Source: Streptomyces griseoincarnatus (GTDB taxonomy: Bacteria; Actinomycetota; Actinomycetes; Streptomycetales; Streptomycetaceae). From it: DNA of 64,000 nucleotides. The translations under genes and the position numbers were made by a program. Shown one piece after another: positions 18,139 through 29,047 of this stretch. The stretch lies in contig BMTH01000004.1 in the NCBI GenBank assembly GCA_014649575.1, forward strand, positions 372,001-436,000, in the 5' to 3' direction. Under the pieces are notes generated by a model. That model saw nothing but the letters and a program-made list of their open reading frames with translations, did no database searches and had not been told where the DNA came from. Each line of letters starts with the position of its first letter. The stretch's first letter is position 1.

Positions 18139-18738
18139 TCATCCGGCGGCGGCCGCCGCCTGCGCGATCAGCAGGTCGATCAGCGCGATCAGCACGTCCC
18201 GCGAGGACTCGCGCTCCCGCGCGTCGCACAGCAGCACGGGCACGTCCGCCGGCAGCGTCAGCGCCTCCCGGATGTCCTCCACCGGGTAAGGGTGCTCGCC
18301 GTGGAAGCCGTTGACGGCCACCACGAACGGGATGCCCCGCCGCTCGAAGAAGTCGATCGCGGCGAAGCTCGACTTGGGCCGCCGCACGTCGACCAGGACC
18401 ACCGCGCCCAGGGCGCCGTGAGCCAGGTCGTTCCACATGAACCAGAACCGCTGCTGCCCCGGCGTGCCGAACAGGTACAGCACCAGGTCGCCGGACACGG
18501 TGATCCGGCCGAAGTCCATGGCCACCGTGGTGACACGTTTCTCCTCGACGCCCTCCAGGTCGTCGACGTCCAGGCCCGCCATGGTCAGCGGCTCCTCGGT
18601 GCGCAGCGGCCTGATCTCGCTGACCGAGCCGACCAGGGTCGTCTTGCCCACGCCGAAACCGCCGGCGATCAGGATCTTGACCGTGTCGGGCGCGCCGCCG
18701 TCGGCGGACGCCCGGGAGACGGTGTCAGAGCCGGCCAA
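18139..18738 (-). CDS. cvnD: Conservon small GTPase (CvnD type)
   Basis: This 199-residue Ras-like GTPase has the P loop GGFGVGKTT (about residues 27-35), DFGRI and the switch GTPGQQRF; the usual NKxD is replaced by NGFHG, as in this family. Conservon products form a membrane-associated complex reminiscent of G-protein-coupled systems, with CvnA as kinase-like sensor and CvnD as GTPase. The start overlaps the cvnC end by 14 bases. No cytochrome P450 gene follows, unlike some conservons. Confidence 0.94.
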   Translation of the reverse strand: MAGSDTVSRASADGGAPDTVKILIAGGFGVGKTTLVGSVSEIRPLRTEEPLTMAGLDVDDLEGVEEKRVTTVAMDFGRITVSGDLVLYLFGTPGQQRFWFMWNDLAHGALGAVVLVDVRRPKSSFAAIDFFERRGIPFVVAVNGFHGEHPYPVEDIREALTLPADVPVLLCDARERESSRDVLIALIDLLIAQAAAAAG

Positions 18739-19078
18739 GGCCTTCCCTCACTTTCTGCAGCAGGTCCGGATCCGGGGTGGTGACGGGACGCGGGGGACGG
18801 ACGGTGATCCGGCCCGCTTCCAGCAGGTCGCAGAGCATGATGACGACCACGCTCACCGGCAGGTCGAGCCGCGCGGCCAGCTCGGCCACCGCCATGGGGC
18901 GGACGCACAGCCGCAGGATCCGCGTGTGCTCGGGCTGCGGCCGGGCGGCGGTCTCGGGCTGCGGGTCGGCCGTCGTCACCGTCGTGATGAGCGTGAAGTC
19001 GGCGCGGCTCGGCCGGGTGCGGCCCCCGGTCAGGGTGAACGGCCGTACCAGCCGGCCCGAAGGGTCGCTCCCGCCCAC
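18725..19078 (-). CDS. cvnC: DUF742 conservon protein (CvnC type)
   Basis: The 117-residue DUF742 protein has the family core RPFTLTGGRTRP near the start and a winged-helix-like segment VAELAARLDLPVSVVVIML. It is the third conserved conservon gene, separated by one base from cvnB and overlapping cvnD. Its molecular role is not known beyond complex formation with the other Cvn proteins. Confidence 0.93.
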   Translation of the reverse strand: MGGSDPSGRLVRPFTLTGGRTRPSRADFTLITTVTTADPQPETAARPQPEHTRILRLCVRPMAVAELAARLDLPVSVVVIMLCDLLEAGRITVRPPRPVTTPDPDLLQKVREGLGRL

Positions 19079-19079
19079 C

Positions 19080-19511
19080 TCACACGCCGGGGTCTTCGGC
19101 GGGACCGCTGGTCTCCCGCGGGGCCGCGCTGAGGTGCTCGCCGATCTTCTTCACCAGCATGTTCATCTGGTACGCGACCACGCCGACGTCCGCCTTCGGG
19201 CCGGTCAGCACCACCAGATGGGCGCCGGGTCCCGCCGAGGTGAGGATCAGGTAGCTGTGCGCCATCTCGATGAGCGCCTGGCGCACCGGGCCGCCGCGGA
19301 AGTCCATGCTGACGCCCTTGCTCAGGCTCATCAGACCGGACGCCGTCGCGGCCAGACGCTCGGCGTCGTCGCGAAGGAAGCCGGTGGACTTGGAGACCAC
19401 CAGGCCGTCCTCGGAGAGCACCACGGCCTGGTTCACGTCGGCGACCCGTTCCACGAGTCCGGTCAGCAGCTGGTCCAGCTGGGTGTGGGTGGCGGGCAGG
19501 GGGCGTGTCAT
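19080..19511 (-). CDS. cvnB: Roadblock/LC7-domain conservon protein (CvnB type)
   Basis: The 143-residue protein is one roadblock/LC7 fold: helix with LDQLLTGLVERV, then VVLSEDGLVVSKSTGF, then the VVLTGPKADVGVVAYQ region. Roadblock proteins regulate small GTPases, consistent with the nearby cvnD. The ATG has a GAAGGA ribosome site. A seven-base repeat tract separates it from cvnA. Confidence 0.94.
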   Translation of the reverse strand: MTRPLPATHTQLDQLLTGLVERVADVNQAVVLSEDGLVVSKSTGFLRDDAERLAATASGLMSLSKGVSMDFRGGPVRQALIEMAHSYLILTSAGPGAHLVVLTGPKADVGVVAYQMNMLVKKIGEHLSAAPRETSGPAEDPGV

Positions 19512-19525
19512 GGCGGTGTTCCTTC

Positions 19526-19593
19526 GTCGGCGGTCGGCGGTCGGCGGTCGGCGGTCGGGCGGTCAGCGGTCGGCGTCAGCGGTCGGGGTCGGG
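19526..19593. repeat. Seven-base GC repeat at the cvnA/cvnB junction
   Basis: GCGGTCG is repeated in tandem at least five times from 19526, then degenerates through 19593. The tract crosses the cvnA stop at 19563, so the last ten codons of CvnA come from the repeat. Confidence 0.8.
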
Positions 19594-22277
19594 TGCCCGG
19601 AGGCGGGCGCGGGCACGCGGGGCGGCCCGTCCTCGGGCCCGTCGTCGACGGCGCCCCGCGCCCGGAGCGTGCCCTGCTGGAAACAGGCCAGGGAGGAGGA
19701 GGCGTGCTCGGCGGTGAACTCGTCGTCGCACGGGTCCTCGACGGAGGGCTCCTCGAGCAGCTCGGCGGCGAGGCTGGTCTGCGGCACGCGCCGGGGGAGC
19801 GGGGCGAGACCGCCCTTGCGGGCGGTGCGGCTGCCGTTCGGCTCGGGCGCGGCGGGCTTGTGCGGGGTGCCGGCGCCGCCCGGCGGGGTCGCGGAGGCGG
19901 TCGGTGGCATCGCGGTGTCTCCGTCCGCGGGGGCGGATCCGACCCGTGCCGAGCCGGGAATGCCCTGCGTAGGGCGGGAGCCGGCACGCGCGGCCGCGGG
20001 ACCGGCCGCCGCGGGACCCATGTCGCTGCCGCCGGCCGCGGACCCGTCCCCGGCGGCCCCAGGCCCGTCCGTGGTGTCGTCCCGGCCGGCAGGGGCGTCC
20101 TCGCCGGTGGTGCCCGAGCCGCCACGCGTCACGCCGGACCGTCCCGCCGCGCCGTCGGCGCCGGCGCCCGCGGTGCCGGAGCCGTCCGGTGCGGACCCGG
20201 CGTCGTTCGCCCCGGCCGCGGCGCCCTCCGCCGCGGCCTTGCGCGCCGCGCCCGCACGGTCCCGGGTCGGGAGGGGACGCAGCGGGGACGAACCATCCCT
20301 CGGGGAGGCGCCCTCGGCGGCGGACGCCTCCCGCGGCGCGTCCGACGGCTCGTCGGTCACGACGACCACCTCGTGCGGGACCAGCACGATCGCCGTCGTC
20401 CCGCCGTACGGCGACGGACGCAGGGTGACCGCGATGTCGTGGCGGTGCGCGAGCTGGGAGATCACGAACATGCCGAGCCGCAGGTCGTCGGCGAGGGCCA
20501 CCACGTCGAACTGCGGCGGCTCGGCCAGGTGGGCGTTGAGGGAGGCGTAGTCCTCCTCGGACATGCCGAGCCCCCGGTCCTCGATCTCGACGGCGAGGCC
20601 CTTGGCGACCATCGCCGCCCGCACCGTGACGGGGCTAGGCGCCGGCGAGTACACCGTCGCGTTGTCGATCAGCTCGGCGAGCAGATGGATCACGTCGGCC
20701 ACCGCGGGCGGCGCGAGCGACACCTCCTCGTCGGCGTACACCTCCACCCGCTGGTACTCGGCGACCTCGCCCACCGCGCTGCGCAGGATGTCGATCAGCG
20801 CGACCGGTTCGCTCCAGGTGCGGCCGGGGCGCTCCCCGCTGACGATGACCAGGTTCTCCTCGTACCGGCGCAACTGGCTGGCGGCGGAGTCGAGTTCGTA
20901 CAGGCCCTTGAGGACCTCGGGGTCGGTGTGCCGGCGTTCCAGCGCGTCGAGCTTGCTGAGCTGGAGGTTGACCAGGTTCTGGCTCTGCCGCGCGATGCCC
21001 AGGATGATCTTCTGGAAGCCGCGCCGGGTGTCGGCGAGTTCGACGGCGGTGTGCACGGCGGTGCGCTGCGCGGTGTTGAACGCCTGCGCCACCTGGCCGA
21101 GTTCGTCGTGGCCGTAGTCCAGGGGCGTGGTCGCCGACTCGGGGTCGACCTTCTCACCGCGCTCCAGCCGGGCCACCACGTCCGGCAGCCGCTCCTGGGC
21201 CAGGCCGAGGGTGGCCAGCCGCAGTCCGCGCAGCCGGCGGGACAGCGAGCGGGTGATGCGCCAGGACAGGACCACGCACAGCAGCAGCGCGAGCAGCCCC
21301 GCCGCGCTCAGCGAGCCGGCCGTCACCAGCAGGCCGCCCGCCTCGTCGGCACTGCGGGTGAGCAGTGCGTCGGTCTGCTGCCGGATCATCGCGCTGTACT
21401 GCGGGGTGACCTTGTCCATGGCCTCGGCCCACCGGTCACGCAGGTCCGGCAGTTCGACCTCCTGGGCCTCCCCCTCGGCCGGGGTGGCCAGCACCTGGTC
21501 CTCCACCGCCTCCAGCGCGCGCCACTCGGGGCTCGACAGGATCCGCTCGGTCTGCGTCTTCAGGTCGCCGCCCAGTGCCGGCTTGATCTGGTCGGCGACC
21601 AGCCAGCGCCGGGTGTGCACCAGCTCGGCGAACTCCTGCCGGCGCTCGGCCTCCAGACGCCCGGACGGCCAGGCGAGGGTGAGCAGCGCGTCCTCCCGGG
21701 ACATCAGCTCCGCCGCGTGCTCCAGCGACACCAGCGGCTGCGCCTGGGAGGTGAGGTCGCCGTCGTCGACCTGGGACAGCTCCTGGAAGGCGTGGATCTG
21801 GTCGTCGATGACCGACGTGTACTGCTCCAGCGCCTCCTCGGCGGTGATGTCGCGCGGGTCGTCGATCTGGTCGCGGTAGTACTCGAGGCTGCCCACCGAG
21901 CCGAGCACCGAGTACAGCCGGTCCGAGATGCGCGCCGGAGCCTGCGCGATCGCGTCGGCCTGCCCCATGAGCCGCGCCACGGACCGGTCGGTGGCGCGCC
22001 GCTGGGTGACCAGCGCGGACCGTGAACCGTCCGGTCCGGCCAGCCAGTCGGCGGTGAGCGCCCGCTCCCGCTGGAGGTCGAGCGCGGCATACGTGCCCAT
22101 CGCGCCGGTGGACCGGCTCAGCTGGGTCTGCGACCGCAGCTCCAGACCTTCGGAGAACATGCGGATCGTGGTCAGGGCCCACAGCGCGGCGAGGGTGACG
22201 CAGGGCACCAGGGCGAGCAGGATCAGCGAGAGGCGTATGGAGCCGAGACGGCGCCGGGCACCTGTCCGTCGAGACAT
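19563..22277 (-). CDS. cvnA: Conservon sensor histidine kinase-like protein (CvnA type)
   Basis: This 904-residue membrane protein has a first helix (about residues 14-38), an extracytoplasmic nitrate/sensing-type helical domain of about 270 residues, a second helix (LLVTAGSLSAAGLLALLLCV, about residue 320), HAMP, and an ATPase domain with ELIDNATVYSPAPS and IEDRGLGMSEEDY. A classic phosphoacceptor H box is not evident, as in other CvnA proteins. The last 270 residues are Ala/Gly/Pro-rich and low complexity. A binding-protein gene lies 48 bases upstream on the same strand. Confidence 0.93.
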   Translation of the reverse strand: MSRRTGARRRLGSIRLSLILLALVPCVTLAALWALTTIRMFSEGLELRSQTQLSRSTGAMGTYAALDLQRERALTADWLAGPDGSRSALVTQRRATDRSVARLMGQADAIAQAPARISDRLYSVLGSVGSLEYYRDQIDDPRDITAEEALEQYTSVIDDQIHAFQELSQVDDGDLTSQAQPLVSLEHAAELMSREDALLTLAWPSGRLEAERRQEFAELVHTRRWLVADQIKPALGGDLKTQTERILSSPEWRALEAVEDQVLATPAEGEAQEVELPDLRDRWAEAMDKVTPQYSAMIRQQTDALLTRSADEAGGLLVTAGSLSAAGLLALLLCVVLSWRITRSLSRRLRGLRLATLGLAQERLPDVVARLERGEKVDPESATTPLDYGHDELGQVAQAFNTAQRTAVHTAVELADTRRGFQKIILGIARQSQNLVNLQLSKLDALERRHTDPEVLKGLYELDSAASQLRRYEENLVIVSGERPGRTWSEPVALIDILRSAVGEVAEYQRVEVYADEEVSLAPPAVADVIHLLAELIDNATVYSPAPSPVTVRAAMVAKGLAVEIEDRGLGMSEEDYASLNAHLAEPPQFDVVALADDLRLGMFVISQLAHRHDIAVTLRPSPYGGTTAIVLVPHEVVVVTDEPSDAPREASAAEGASPRDGSSPLRPLPTRDRAGAARKAAAEGAAAGANDAGSAPDGSGTAGAGADGAAGRSGVTRGGSGTTGEDAPAGRDDTTDGPGAAGDGSAAGGSDMGPAAAGPAAARAGSRPTQGIPGSARVGSAPADGDTAMPPTASATPPGGAGTPHKPAAPEPNGSRTARKGGLAPLPRRVPQTSLAAELLEEPSVEDPCDDEFTAEHASSSLACFQQGTLRARGAVDDGPEDGPPRVPAPASGHPTPTADADR

Positions 22278-22325
22278 CGTGGTCCTAGAGCTGTCGGGTG
22301 GTGGGAACGGTACGCACGGCGGCCG

Positions 22326-23330
22326 TCAGCGGGTACCGGCGGCGGCGAAACCGGCGACCGAGTCCGCCTCCGCCTTCGTGACGAACGCCGGCCCGGTGAG
22401 GACGGGCGCGGCCCCGCCGCCGCTGACGTTGCCGTTGGTCCGGTACAGCCACAGCGCGTCCACGGCGAGGTAGCCCTGGAGGTAGGGCTGCTGGTCGACG
22501 GCGAAGCGGACGTTGCCGCCGCGCACGGCGTCCACCAGTTCCTCGTTCAGGTCGAAGGTGGCCACCTCCGCCCCGCTGTCCGCCTCGGCCGCCGCGTCCA
22601 CGGCCAGGAGCGCGAAATCGGCGCCGTTGGTGACGACCTGGTCGATGGAGGGGTCCTGGCGCAGCTTGGCCGTGAGGATGCCGGAGACGGCCCGCTCGTC
22701 GGTGCCGTCCACGTACAGGTTCTCGCTCGTGCCGCGGAACGTCTTCTTCACACCGGCGCAGCGCGCCTCGAGACCGACGTTGCCCTGCTCGTGCACCAGG
22801 CACAGCGTGTGCTCGGCCTTCAGCTGGTTCAGCTTCTCGCCGACCGCGCGGCCCGCCAGGCTCTCGTCCTGGCCGAAGAACGTCAGCAGGCCGGCCTTCT
22901 TCCAGGCGTCCGCACCCGAGTTGAGGCCGACCACGGGGATGTCCGCGGCCCGCGCCTCGTTGACCGGGCCCTTCATCGCCTGCGGCTTGGCCAGGGTGAG
23001 CGCGATGCCGTCGACGCCGTCGCGGACGGCCTGGCGCACCAGGTCGGCCTGTCCGGCCCCGTCGGGGTCGCTGAGGTAGGTCAGTTCGATGCCGTCCTTC
23101 GCGGCGGCGGCCTCGGCGCCCTTGCGTACCCGGTCCCAGAACTCGTCGCCCTCGCTGCCGTGGGTGACCAGGGCGACCCGCAGGTCCCCTGAGCCGCTCA
23201 CGGAGCCCGTGCCGTCGTCCCCCTCGTCCGCGCCGGAGGAGGAGCAACCCGCCATCAGCAGAGCGGTCGCGGCCGCCAGGACCGCGGTTCGGCGTCTCGG
23301 GGTGCGGCGGGACGGGGGACGAGTGTTCAT
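22326..23330 (-). CDS. Orphan periplasmic-binding-protein-like lipoprotein (sugar type)
   Basis: The 334-residue protein has a signal peptide with lipobox LMAGC (Cys about residue 29) and a two-lobe ribose-binding fold: LRVALVTHGSEGDEFWDRV, then YLSDPDGAGQADLVRQAV and DIPVVGLNSG. No permease or ATPase gene is adjacent. The gene lies 48 bases upstream of cvnA on the same strand, so it is probably cotranscribed and may present a ligand to the CvnA sensor. That pairing is inference; the ligand is unknown. Confidence 0.88.
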   Translation of the reverse strand: MNTRPPSRRTPRRRTAVLAAATALLMAGCSSSGADEGDDGTGSVSGSGDLRVALVTHGSEGDEFWDRVRKGAEAAAAKDGIELTYLSDPDGAGQADLVRQAVRDGVDGIALTLAKPQAMKGPVNEARAADIPVVGLNSGADAWKKAGLLTFFGQDESLAGRAVGEKLNQLKAEHTLCLVHEQGNVGLEARCAGVKKTFRGTSENLYVDGTDERAVSGILTAKLRQDPSIDQVVTNGADFALLAVDAAAEADSGAEVATFDLNEELVDAVRGGNVRFAVDQQPYLQGYLAVDALWLYRTNGNVSGGGAAPVLTGPAFVTKAEADSVAGFAAAGTR

Positions 23331-23641
23331 GGAGAGCGCGGACCTCGCTGTGCGGCAGAGCTAAGTGCAGGGGCGGGACACCGGCGGATACGGACGCCAC
23401 CGTGAGGTGCGGCCGTCCGGGTGACCCTCGCTGGCCGGAGCCAACCGCGTGGAACCACTGGTCGTCAAGTGAACATCCACGCGAAGTGAGGTGCCGCTGC
23501 CGCATTGTGATGAACCGTGAGAACCTGCGAAGCGGAAGTGCTGGCTCCGTACGGCGCGAGGAGGGCGCGCATACGGATACCTCGCGTGCTGTTTCACCCC
23601 GCGGCGTACGCCCTGTATGCCGGTTGTGTTCAACTGGGCCT

Positions 23642-23660
23642 GTTCATCTGGGTGATGAAC
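23642..23660. promoter_or_regulatory. Inverted repeat, possible operator
   Basis: GTTCATC (23642-23648) and GATGAAC (23654-23660) are perfect seven-base arms around five bases, about 85 bases upstream of the cprB start. Confidence 0.4.
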
Positions 23661-23698
23661 GTCAGCGCACCGTGAGTTATCGTGTACAGGGCGTTAAA

Positions 23699-23722
23699 AA
23701 CAAACGGCATGGGCCGTAGCTT
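23699..23722 (+). promoter_or_regulatory. Candidate autoregulatory element (ARE-like) upstream of cprB
   Basis: The imperfect palindrome has an ACAAACGG half-site and core arms ACGGC (23704-23708) and GCCGT (23713-23717). ACAAACGG resembles half-sites bound by ArpA/CprB-type receptors. It ends 22 bases before the cprB ATG, a location suited to autorepression. Confidence 0.5.
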
Positions 23723-23744
23723 TCCGGCCATAGGAGTGCAGTCG

Positions 23745-24392
23745 ATGGCAAGGCAGGTACGCGCCGAGAAGACCCGCGCGACGATCATCACGGCCGCGGC
23801 CGACCTGTTCGACCGGCAGGGCTACGAAGCGACCAGTCTCAGCGACATCGTCGAGCACGCCCGCGTCACCAAAGGGGCCCTCTACTTCCACTTCGCCGCC
23901 AAGGAGGACCTCGCCCACGCCATCCTGGAACTCCAGTCCGTGACCTGCCACCGGCTCGCCCGCGACACCGGCGCCCGCGGCCGCACGTCGCTGGAGGCGC
24001 TGATGCGCCTCACCTTCTGCCTGGCCCGCATGTCCGCCGAGGACCCCGTGCTGCGGGCCGGGCTCCGGCTGGCCACCGGCGTCACCCGGCCGCGCCCGCC
24101 GCTCAGCCACCCCTTCACCGAGTGGCTCGACATCGTCTCGGCCCGGCTGGCCGCCGCCGTCGAGGAGGCCGACGTCCACCCGGACGCCGACATCGACGTC
24201 GTCGCCCACTCCCTGGTCTGCTTCTTCGTCGGCACCCGGGTCGTCGGCCGCGCCCGCGAACCCGTCACCCGTCAGCCCCGCCGCACCGCCGAGATGTGGC
24301 AGCTCCTCATCCGCGGCCTGGTCCCCGTCACCCGCCGCGCCCGCTACCTGTCCCTCGCCGCCCGGCTGGAACGGGAGCCCGCCCCGCTGTGA
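23745..24392 (+). CDS. cprB: Gamma-butyrolactone-receptor-like TetR regulator (CprB type)
   Basis: The 215-residue repressor has the N-terminal helix-turn-helix typical of ArpA/ScbR proteins (RAEKTRATIITAAADLFDRQ, then TSLSDIV, then KGALYFHFAAKEDLAHAILE). Length and sequence agree closely with what I recall of S. coelicolor CprB, a repressor with an unresolved natural ligand. The ATG has AGGAG eight bases upstream. The neighbours downstream, a DUF89 gene and geoA, also follow cprB in S. coelicolor as I recall. In other species ArpA-type proteins control development and secondary metabolism. Confidence 0.92.
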   Translation: MARQVRAEKTRATIITAAADLFDRQGYEATSLSDIVEHARVTKGALYFHFAAKEDLAHAILELQSVTCHRLARDTGARGRTSLEALMRLTFCLARMSAEDPVLRAGLRLATGVTRPRPPLSHPFTEWLDIVSARLAAAVEEADVHPDADIDVVAHSLVCFFVGTRVVGRAREPVTRQPRRTAEMWQLLIRGLVPVTRRARYLSLAARLEREPAPL

Positions 24393-24432
24393 CGCCCGGC
24401 GCGCGGGCGCCCGGCGGGTTACGGTGAGACCC

Positions 24433-25611
24433 ATGCCCGACACCCCCGCCGGTCCCGTGATCGTCGCCGACGAGCCCGGCACCTTCCCGTACGGCGTGCT
24501 GGCCGAGCGTCACCCCGCGATCCTCCGCCAGGTCGCCGCCGACACCCCCTACGGCCCGGAGCAGCGCCGCGCGCTCGACGCCCTGCTGGCGAACTGCACC
24601 GAGGGCGCCGTCACGCCCCTGCCCGCCGGCGCCCACGACCGCGACCGCTGGGCCGCCTGGGGCATGGACGACCACGCCGGCCGCTCCTGGCACGACGTGC
24701 CCTGGCTGTGGTCCGAGAGCTGGTTCTACCGCCAACTGCTCCAGGCCGTCGGCTACTTCGAGCCCGGTCCCTGGCAGGGCGTCGACCCCTTCCGCCCCGC
24801 CAAGCTCGCCGAGCTCGACGCGCCCGCCACGGACGAGGAACTCGCCGCGCTCGACACCCTCGACGACCTCCCCGAGGACGAACGCGCCCGCGCCCTGCTG
24901 CACGGCTCCCTCTGGGGCAACCGCGCCGACCTGGGATTCCGCATGTCCGCCGAGGGCGCCGAGGAGACCGCCGCCGTCCCCGCCCTCGTCGCCGACGACG
25001 GCGAGCGCCTGTGGTCCCTGCTCGACGGCTCCCCGGACGGCACCCTCTGCCTGGTCGCCGACAACGCCGGCCGCGAACTCGTCCCCGACCTGCTGCTGAT
25101 CGCCCACCTGCTCGCCCACGGGCGTGTCACCCGGGCCGTTCTGCACGTCAAACCGCACCCGTACTACGTCTCCGACGCCACCACCGCCGACGTCCTCGAC
25201 GCCGTACGCCGCCTCACCGCCGCCAAGGGCGCCGCCGGGGCGTACGGACACGCCCTGCGCGCCGCCCTCACCGACGGCCGGCTCGAACTGCGCGCCCACC
25301 CGTTCTCGTGCGCGCCCCTGCCCTACGCCGACATGCCGGACGACCTGCGTGCCGACTTCGCGGAGGCCACCCTCACCGTCCTCAAGGGCGACCTCAACTA
25401 CCGCCGTCTCGTGGGCGACCGGTACTGGCCCCCGACCACCCCGTTCGCCGACGTCACCGCCTACTTCCCGGGCGCGGTCGCCGCCCTGCGCACCCTCAAG
25501 TCCGACGTGATCACCGGCCTCGCCCCGGAGACGGAGGCGGCGCTGGACGCGGAGGAGAGCGGGCGCTGGCGCACGAGCGGCACCCACGCGCTGATCCAGG
25601 TACGGACCTGA
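24433..25611 (+). CDS. DUF89 / ARMT1-like damage-control phosphatase
   Basis: The 392-residue protein has the DUF89 order: an N-terminal helical part with WSESWFYRQLLQAVGYF, then LVADNAGRELVPDLLLIAHLL with the conserved DNAGRE metal-binding motif, then VLHVKPHPYYVSDAT and a late VLKGDLNYRRLVGD block. DUF89 enzymes are metal-dependent phosphatases acting on damaged sugar phosphates; the substrate here is unknown. ATG 24433 is chosen over an in-frame GTG nine bases upstream. It lies 40 bases after cprB and 94 before geoA. Confidence 0.88.
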   Translation: MPDTPAGPVIVADEPGTFPYGVLAERHPAILRQVAADTPYGPEQRRALDALLANCTEGAVTPLPAGAHDRDRWAAWGMDDHAGRSWHDVPWLWSESWFYRQLLQAVGYFEPGPWQGVDPFRPAKLAELDAPATDEELAALDTLDDLPEDERARALLHGSLWGNRADLGFRMSAEGAEETAAVPALVADDGERLWSLLDGSPDGTLCLVADNAGRELVPDLLLIAHLLAHGRVTRAVLHVKPHPYYVSDATTADVLDAVRRLTAAKGAAGAYGHALRAALTDGRLELRAHPFSCAPLPYADMPDDLRADFAEATLTVLKGDLNYRRLVGDRYWPPTTPFADVTAYFPGAVAALRTLKSDVITGLAPETEAALDAEESGRWRTSGTHALIQVRT

Positions 25612-25696
25612 TCCCCCAACTCCCGTTTCCGCACGGTTTCACGCGAAGGTGTGATCACCGGGCGGGCCGCGGATGCGGCCGGAGCGGCACGGGTAG

Positions 25697-27862
<2,166 letters not shown>

Positions 27863-27874
27863 CGGCGGGCCGCC

Positions 27875-28351
27875 GTGGAACCCCCCGCGCTCCGCCCCCG
27901 GCCGATGCCCGGCGACCACGCCGGACCCCGGCCGGACCCCGCTCCCGCCGTCCCCGAGGAGCCGCCCGCCGGGCGCCCGCGAGGCCGGCGGGCGGCGGCG
28001 GGGCTGGCCCTGCTGCTGACCGGAGCCGCCCTGGGCGTCCTGGCCGCCGCGTGGACCGCCCCCGCCCCGCCGTCCGGGCCGGCCCTCTCCGCCCGGCTCG
28101 GGGTGGAGGTGACCGACGCCGGCCGGCCGGGCGCCCTGGTGGTCGGCGTGCAGAACCCCGGCCCCGGACACACGGCCGGCCTCCGCGAGGGCGACCTGCT
28201 GCTCGCCGTCGGCGCCACCCGCGTCGACACGGCAGCGGACCTGGCCCACGAGGTCTTCCGCATCCCACCGGGCACCCCCGTCCGCCTGACCGTCCGGCAT
28301 CCCACGGGCGGCTACCAGCAGCTGACGGCGGTTCCCGGGATCCTCACGTAG
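27875..28351 (+). CDS. Membrane-anchored PDZ-domain protein
   Basis: The 158-residue protein begins with a Pro/Arg-rich cytoplasmic part, has one membrane helix (about residues 42-62), then an extracytoplasmic PDZ domain (about 72-155) with LGVEVTDAGRPGALVVGV and GLREGDLLLAVGATRVDT. No protease domain is attached, so it may bind protein C termini as an adaptor. The GTG start lies 12 bases after geoA with no good ribosome site, suggesting translational coupling. A role in geosmin release or synthase localisation is speculation. Confidence 0.8.
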   Translation: MEPPALRPRPMPGDHAGPRPDPAPAVPEEPPAGRPRGRRAAAGLALLLTGAALGVLAAAWTAPAPPSGPALSARLGVEVTDAGRPGALVVGVQNPGPGHTAGLREGDLLLAVGATRVDTAADLAHEVFRIPPGTPVRLTVRHPTGGYQQLTAVPGILT

Positions 28352-29047
28352 GGCTGCCGCGAGGCGCGGGGCCCGCGGCGGCGGCCTCCGGCGCGCGTGT
28401 CCCGCCCACGGGAACTGGGAGCCGTGCCGTCGCCTGCGGACGCCGGTGCACGCAGGACGGACGGGGAGAGTGGGCGTACGCGGTTCGTCCGCGTGCTGTC
28501 CGGTGCCACACGGCTTGCTGCGTGCCTGCCGGACGCGGCGACGTCCGTGGGCCAGGGCCTCCGTGCGCCCACCCCTTCGCGGACGGCGCCGCCGGTGCGC
28601 GGTGTGTCCGTCGGCGGCAATGTGTGGGACGGGCATGTCCGCTTGTCTCGCGTGCCGGGCGTCCGGTGAGCCGTCCGGTGCTCCGGGGTGGCACGGCGTG
28701 CCTGGCCGGGCGGTCAGGGAGGGCGCTCCGGCTTCCCGGGCGGCGGCGACCGCCCTGCCGCGGCGCGTGGCGCGTCCGGCGGGCGCGGCGGGTGGTGACC
28801 GGCGTGGAGTCGGGGCGGAGCGCCCCGCGTGCACACCGGTGCGCCGCGGGGGTGCGGCCCGTGAATGCGCGGCTTTGCAGGCGCTCCGGGGCGTCCGGCC
28901 CCCGCGCCGTACCGGAAGCGGTACAGGCGATCCCGCCCCCGGGCGGGGCGACTGCGGGGGCAACCCCGGCAACCGGCTCGCGCCGTACCCGTTCGGCGGG
29001 CAGGATGCTGCCCGTAGCCCCGACGTCCGCCCCTGGGAGGCACCCGG
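28352..29047. other. 696-base gap without a convincing gene
   Basis: Several long open frames exist on both strands, but all are Arg/Pro/Ala-rich, lack recognisable motifs and show no good ribosome site. The last 60 bases should carry the promoter and the GGGAGG ribosome site for the M24 peptidase gene. A decayed gene is possible but not shown. Confidence 0.6.

Larger units (their letters stand above)
23331..23744. other. Divergent regulatory region between the lipoprotein gene and cprB
   Basis: This 414-base gap holds no protein-like frame and is less GC-rich than its surroundings in places. It contains a repeated GTGATGAAC word (about 23508 and 23652), the inverted repeat at 23642-23660 and the ARE-like site at 23699-23722. 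It should carry promoters for both flanking genes. Confidence 0.7.

Noticed and set aside
18777..22025. Plus-strand open frame of over 1,000 codons opposite the conservon
   Set aside because: It is antisense to cvnA, cvnB and cvnC, which show defined domains; no family resemblance or ribosome site supports it.
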